From Planctomycetaceae bacterium (GTDB lineage Bacteria; Planctomycetota; Planctomycetia; Pirellulales; Thermoguttaceae), in contig SUVI01000079.1 of the NCBI GenBank assembly GCA_015062085.1, positions 1 to 18,112 on the forward strand: a stretch of DNA of 18,112 nt. Reading direction: 5' to 3'. Of the stretch, positions 14,396 through 18,112 are shown piece after piece. A program made the translations under genes and the position numbers. Within the stretch, counting starts at the first letter, position 1. Every line of letters begins with the position of its first letter. Below the pieces are notes generated by a model that made no database searches, was not told the origin of the DNA, and saw only the letters and a program-made list of their open reading frames with translations.

Positions 14396-17300
14396 CTAGA
14401 AGTCAAATCCGAAACCGTTCACGCTCCAGTCGCTTCCTTCCGCGGCAAAGAAATCATCCACCGCCTGGATCGACGCATTGCCGGAAACGGTATCCGCTCC
14501 GCCGTTGAGGGAGTAGAGGGTCACCTTGCGGAATCCGTAGACCTGGTTGAAGAAGTCCGTGCCGCTGAGGGAGACGGAACCTTCGTCCACGACGGCAGCA
14601 TCCTGCTTCACGGAATCGTAAAGGACGGCCGTGTCGTCACCGTACTGGCTGTTTACCGAGATGCGGCTGAATCCGCTGACGGAAAGCATCGCGTCGGCAC
14701 TGGTCATGGTGAGGAATTTCGGACTGAGGACCACTTTGTCGTTTCCGGCGGAATCACTGACATTCACCGCATCGCTGCCGCCGTTCTGACGGTAGAGTTT
14801 GATGTTCTGAATGCCGCTGACGTTCCAGTTGTTCGTACCGGAGAGCGTCAGAGAGGTCGGAGCGATGGAGAAGACGTCGTCGCCGGCAGTGTCTTCCGCC
14901 GTGAGCGCATCTTCGCCGCCGTTTCCGTCGATCGTGACGTTCTTCACGCCCTCTGCGCGGATCGACGCATTTTCAAAGACTGCCGAAACTGCGTTTTCCG
15001 TAAGGGTGAACAGTTCGTTTCCGGCCGTTCCCGTGATGGAGACGGAATCGGAGCCGCCGTTGGCAGAGATGAAGGCAAGAGTCGAAACACCCTGGATCTT
15101 CACATTGCCGTTGAGAGTCGCGACGCCTTTGAACCACGTGAAGGAATCATCGGCGGCCGAGTCGGTAAGGACGACCGAGTCGGTTCCCTGCGAGGCGTTG
15201 ACCTGGAGGGAGGTGAGGCTTTCGACCTTGATCTCTGAGCCGTTTGCCGAGAACTGCGCGTGATCCACGCCAGCCGTGACCGTATCATCGCCAGCCGTGC
15301 CGGTGAAATCGACGTTCTGCGCGTTGAGGACCGTCACATCTCCGAAACCGTTCAGTGTGTAGAGTCCGCTCTGGACATTGCCCGCATTGACCGTCACGTT
15401 CGCATTGGCCGTCACGTTCGCCGCGTCGGCAGCCGAACCGGTGAGTTTCGCGGAGGTCAGACCGGTGAAGGTCTGCGTGAATCCATTGCCGGAGACCGTC
15501 AGGTTTCCGTCAGCAGCCGTGACAACGCATCCGGCATCTTCCGTCTGAATGTTGGCGGAACCGCCTGCGTTGGCTTTGAGGTCCGCGAAATCAGAGGCGT
15601 AGATCGTCGCATTTGCCGAGATGAATTCCACGTAGTTTCCATCGATCATGTAGGTCCCCGCATTGTTGAAGACGACACTGTCGCCCATTCTGCTGGAGAG
15701 ATAAACTTCGCGGAAATTGGTGACTGCGATCTGGGTATTGCCGGACATGGCAGTGATCTGATTGCCTTCGACCTGGAATTCTTCGTCTTCTTCCGTACCG
15801 GAGAGCTTCGCGACGGCACTGCCGGAAGCGCTCGCCGTGATGTTTACACAGCCCTGGATGCGGCAGGAGGACTTTTCGGTCTGGAGCGTGACGGCAGAAC
15901 CTTCGACGGAAACGACTCCGCCGGAGACTGCGCTGACGTTCGCGACCGCATTCGTTCCGTTGAAGAGGAAGGAGCTTGCATTACGGATCGTGAGCGTGTA
16001 TCCCGCACCCGAGATGACGACCAGACCGTTTTCCGCAGTGACGGTCTCTCCGCCAAATCCTTCCACGATGACCGTACTTTCAAACCCCAGCGTATTCGCA
16101 GCGTCGAATACGTAGTTCGATCCGGAACCTTCGACATCCAGCACCACATTGTTGAGCGTGACCTTCGGTTTGTCCGCGCCAGCTTCAAAGACGAAGCGGT
16201 TCGTCGATTTTGCAGCCGCCTGGACCGTGACAGTATCCGCCCCCTTCTGGATCGTACCGCCGCCGTTGACCAGCGTCGAATTGTACGAGACAGTGGTCTT
16301 GCTCACGTTTTCATCGGGAATCGTGTTGATGATGCCGCCGATCGGACGGTATCCCGGCACGTTCGCACGGATGTAGACCTTGTTGAAGATGTCGGTATCT
16401 TCCGGTTTGACGGCGACCATGGTCCCAGTCTTCGCTTCGTCCGGACCGACCCACGCGACTGCGATGTTGCCGTAAGCGTCCATCGCAACTGCCGAAGCGT
16501 TTTCGTCCCACGGACGGTAAGCGTTGACCAGAATTTCCTGATTCGTCGCCGTTACGCTGTTACGTGTTTCAAGACTGTCATAGACATTCATATACACGCC
16601 CCAAGACTTTGTGGACAGTTTTTCCTGACCGTAGGAACTCCAGCTAATGGCGAAATTCGTACCGTTTTCCGCCTTACGGCTGATAGTTGCGGCGACCTGA
16701 TACTGACTGAACATCGTGTAGGTGTTCGCACGAGTCTCGGAACCGATCTTGTTCAGAGTGCTGTCGAAGCACTGGAAGGACACATTGTATCCGGAACCAT
16801 CCTGCGATGCCCACGCCACGACAAAGGAACCTTCATCGTTTGCCGCAATGGACGGTGCTTTCTGGTCGTCACTCGTCGTCGTATTGACAAGGACTTCACC
16901 GGAAACCGGAGTATTATTGCGGTCAAACTTGCGCACGTAGATATCCAGACCGGTCTTCGAGCTGCTGGAACTCTGCCACGTCACGTAAATGTTGTGGTCC
17001 GCGTCCATCGTAACATCCGACATACCCTGTTCGTACGGGATCGTTTCGTTGACGATGAACCGTCCTCCGACTTTCGCGCCTTTGTAAGTGAAACGCTGTC
17101 CCACGACACCAGAGACGTCCACCGATTCGTGCGAGTTGATGTTCGTCCAAGTGATGACGAATTCTTCACCGTCCGGCGAGAAGGCGATCGAAGATTCCTT
17201 CTGGATCCCGCGTTTTTCCGCTTCCGTTTCCGTCTTGTTGAGGTAATCCTGCTGCACACGGAAGGAATTGGTGACGGCGTTTCCGTAAACGTCAAAGACT

Positions 17301-18112
17301 CGGACGTAAATGTCATACTCCGCCAGCTCGTTGTTATCGTTGATGCTGTCATGGTTCTGATCGCGTCCAGAAACCGTCCAGCTCACGACAAAGTTACCGA
17401 AGCTGTCCATCGCGACATCCGGATCAGTCTGAATGCCATCCACGAAATCCGAGACGTAGAATTCCGGCCCCAGTGCCGTTCCGTAACGGTCGTAACGCTG
17501 CCCCATGATGACTTTCTTGACGATTTTCTTGATGACCGGTTCATCGTCATCTTCACCATCTTCACCAGTCGTATCGTCCGTCGTGTCGTCCGTCGTGCCG
17601 TCATCGGTACCGTCACCGTTTTCATCTTCACCGATGAGCGTTTCAACGACTTCGGAGACCCAGACCACCACATAGTCGCCCTGATCGTTCATCGCGACAG
17701 CGGGTTCCGTCTGATCGCCGGCCGTAGAGGAGTTCGTGACCTGATCCAGATCGCTCTCTTCGGAATCGACCGGGATCTCCGGCTTGACCTGCGAACCTTC
17801 ATCGACCGGTTCCGAGGAGATGACGAATTCCAGATCGAAATTCCCGCCCGGGACTCCGTCCATATTTCCATCCAGTCCATTACCGAACCGGTCTTCCACA
17901 TTATCGCGGACGATGAGCTTGTACTTGCCGTCCTTAAGATCCGCACCTTCTTTGAAGATGATGCGGAAGATGGTCTTTTCAATGTGGTTTTCGTCGCTTC
18001 CGACGTACTTTTCACTCGATTTGTCGAAACCGATCTGCTCAATATGGTCGATCACTTCCGTGGAAATGTTGACGCCGTTGCAGGTAAGTCCGATATTGCT
18101 GACCGTCAGGAT
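14396..18112 (-). CDS. Giant surface protein, C-terminal part (partial)
   Basis: The frame is open to the window edge, so this is the last 1238 residues; the start lies beyond 18112. The GTG at 18055 is internal, since the frame continues upstream as ILTVSNIGLTCNGVNISTEV. From the N-side come: a segment 'RFGNGLDGNMDGVPGGNF' typical of large planctomycete exoproteins; an acidic Asp/Thr-rich insert (17541-17640); seven repeats of the type 'VAMDxxGNxVVxW' (16430-17715), suggesting a seven-bladed propeller; Ca-loop-like 'DQNHDSINDNN' inside it; then about nine beta-solenoid-like repeats, the last six of about 45 residues each ('DSAGNDxFxL...VxGFxxI...NGGxDxV'). It ends in Phe-Asp-Phe after 'SDWSVNGFG', with no LPXTG, PEP-CTERM or transmembrane anchor. 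Likely a secreted or surface-attached structural or adhesive protein, perhaps Ca-binding. Confidence 0.88.
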   Translation of the reverse strand: MLTVSNIGLTCNGVNISTEVIDHIEQIGFDKSSEKYVGSDENHIEKTIFRIIFKEGADLKDGKYKLIVRDNVEDRFGNGLDGNMDGVPGGNFDLEFVISSEPVDEGSQVKPEIPVDSEESDLDQVTNSSTAGDQTEPAVAMNDQGDYVVVWVSEVVETLIGEDENGDGTDDGTTDDTTDDTTGEDGEDDDEPVIKKIVKKVIMGQRYDRYGTALGPEFYVSDFVDGIQTDPDVAMDSFGNFVVSWTVSGRDQNHDSINDNNELAEYDIYVRVFDVYGNAVTNSFRVQQDYLNKTETEAEKRGIQKESSIAFSPDGEEFVITWTNINSHESVDVSGVVGQRFTYKGAKVGGRFIVNETIPYEQGMSDVTMDADHNIYVTWQSSSSSKTGLDIYVRKFDRNNTPVSGEVLVNTTTSDDQKAPSIAANDEGSFVVAWASQDGSGYNVSFQCFDSTLNKIGSETRANTYTMFSQYQVAATISRKAENGTNFAISWSSYGQEKLSTKSWGVYMNVYDSLETRNSVTATNQEILVNAYRPWDENASAVAMDAYGNIAVAWVGPDEAKTGTMVAVKPEDTDIFNKVYIRANVPGYRPIGGIINTIPDENVSKTTVSYNSTLVNGGGTIQKGADTVTVQAAAKSTNRFVFEAGADKPKVTLNNVVLDVEGSGSNYVFDAANTLGFESTVIVEGFGGETVTAENGLVVISGAGYTLTIRNASSFLFNGTNAVANVSAVSGGVVSVEGSAVTLQTEKSSCRIQGCVNITASASGSAVAKLSGTEEDEEFQVEGNQITAMSGNTQIAVTNFREVYLSSRMGDSVVFNNAGTYMIDGNYVEFISANATIYASDFADLKANAGGSANIQTEDAGCVVTAADGNLTVSGNGFTQTFTGLTSAKLTGSAADAANVTANANVTVNAGNVQSGLYTLNGFGDVTVLNAQNVDFTGTAGDDTVTAGVDHAQFSANGSEIKVESLTSLQVNASQGTDSVVLTDSAADDSFTWFKGVATLNGNVKIQGVSTLAFISANGGSDSVSITGTAGNELFTLTENAVSAVFENASIRAEGVKNVTIDGNGGEDALTAEDTAGDDVFSIAPTSLTLSGTNNWNVSGIQNIKLYRQNGGSDAVNVSDSAGNDKVVLSPKFLTMTSADAMLSVSGFSRISVNSQYGDDTAVLYDSVKQDAAVVDEGSVSLSGTDFFNQVYGFRKVTLYSLNGGADTVSGNASIQAVDDFFAAEGSDWSVNGFGFDF
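14490..15309 (-). repeat. Six ~45-residue beta-solenoid-like repeats
   Basis: Each unit begins like 'TGTAGDDTV', 'TDSAADDSF', 'TGTAGNELF', 'EDTAGDDVF', 'SDSAGNDKV' or 'YDSVKQDAA', continues with a beta-rich stretch and 'VxGFxxI', and ends 'NGGxDxV'. Spacing is close to 45 residues throughout. More degenerate copies extend upstream to about 15790. They resemble, but are not, the GGxGxDxUx repeats of RTX toxins. Confidence 0.8.
16430..17715 (-). repeat. Seven propeller-like repeats (VAMDxxGNxVVxW)
   Basis: In order along the protein: 'PAVAMNDQGDYVVVWV', 'PDVAMDSFGNFVVSWT', 'SSIAFSPDGEEFVITWT', 'SDVTMDADHNIYVTWQ', 'PSIAANDEGSFVVAWA', 'ATISRKAENGTNFAISWS' and 'SAVAMDAYGNIAVAWV'. Mean spacing is about 61 residues. 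Exactly seven motifs fit a closed seven-bladed beta-propeller, which is an inference from count and spacing. Confidence 0.75.
17569..17604 (-). repeat. In-frame 12-bp repeat, 3 diverged copies (Asp/Thr)
   Basis: Three 12-bp units (tcgtatcgtccg, tcgtgtcgtccg, tcgtgccgtcat on the plus strand) encode part of 'DGTTDDTTDDTTGED' in the acidic insert between the first propeller motif and the second. Confidence 0.8.

Noticed and set aside
14366..15238. 290-codon open frame on the plus strand
   Set aside because: Antisense to the solenoid repeats; its Val/Asp/Arg-rich translation mirrors the repeats and it begins within the terminator region.
1..18112. Frequent GGATCC words across the genes
   Set aside because: They mostly arise where a codon ending in G or GG meets ATC or GAT-CC codons that are favoured here; they are scattered without spacing or orientation pattern, so no regulatory meaning is claimed.

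Overview
The window most likely comes from a planctomycete (Planctomycetota). This is inferred from gene content: a small secreted Cys/Tyr/Gly-rich protein ending in the planctomycete-typical TIGR03000 domain, large secreted proteins with long disordered regions followed by CARDB/DUF11-like repeats, and a giant surface protein carrying the 'GNGLDGNMDGVPGG' type segment common in planctomycete exoproteins. Good Shine-Dalgarno sites, intrinsic terminators and single-exon genes mark it as bacterial. Genus cannot be judged from the sequence.

Layout. 1-177: an 11-copy 9-bp tandem repeat and probably the tail of a gene cut by the window edge (strand uncertain). 353-1962: a two-gene unit with an ATGA overlap, a 64-residue coiled-coil protein followed by an HD-superfamily phosphohydrolase (SAMHD1/dGTPase-like). 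1963-2516: AT-rich gap without a convincing gene, holding a weak promoter candidate. 2517-3377: the secreted TIGR03000 protein, closed by a good terminator. 3572-7180: a secreted zinc-metalloprotease-like protein followed after 63 bp by holA (DNA polymerase III delta subunit). 7181-7776: a non-coding stretch built from a degenerate interspersed repeat, including two identical 39-bp copies. 7777-10917: a secreted protein with about 560 disordered residues followed by tandem DUF11/CARDB-like Ig-fold domains. 11042-11077: a two-way terminator between this gene and the oppositely oriented rpsU (11150-11347), which has its own promoter and a full 10-nt Shine-Dalgarno. 11606-14299: an exported protein with a disordered, repeat-filled N-terminal half and a secretin N0/N1-like (STN) C-terminal half but no secretin barrel. 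14335-14367: another two-way terminator. 14396-18112: the minus-strand C-terminal 1238 residues of a giant surface protein with seven propeller-like repeats followed by a beta-solenoid-like repeat region.

How the genes relate. holA, rpsU and probably the HD enzyme are cytoplasmic housekeeping genes. The other four full or partial large genes are exported and share a style: a signal peptide, a low-complexity region grown from short in-frame tandem repeats (9, 12, 15 or 21 bp), then a folded beta-rich or protease domain. I see no CRISPR array, prophage, transposase or rRNA/tRNA gene. No clear-cut new defence or biosynthetic system is visible. The most unusual content is the secretin-N-domain-only protein, the in-frame repeat expansions at many loci, and the Cys-Thr repeat lying in a signal peptide.
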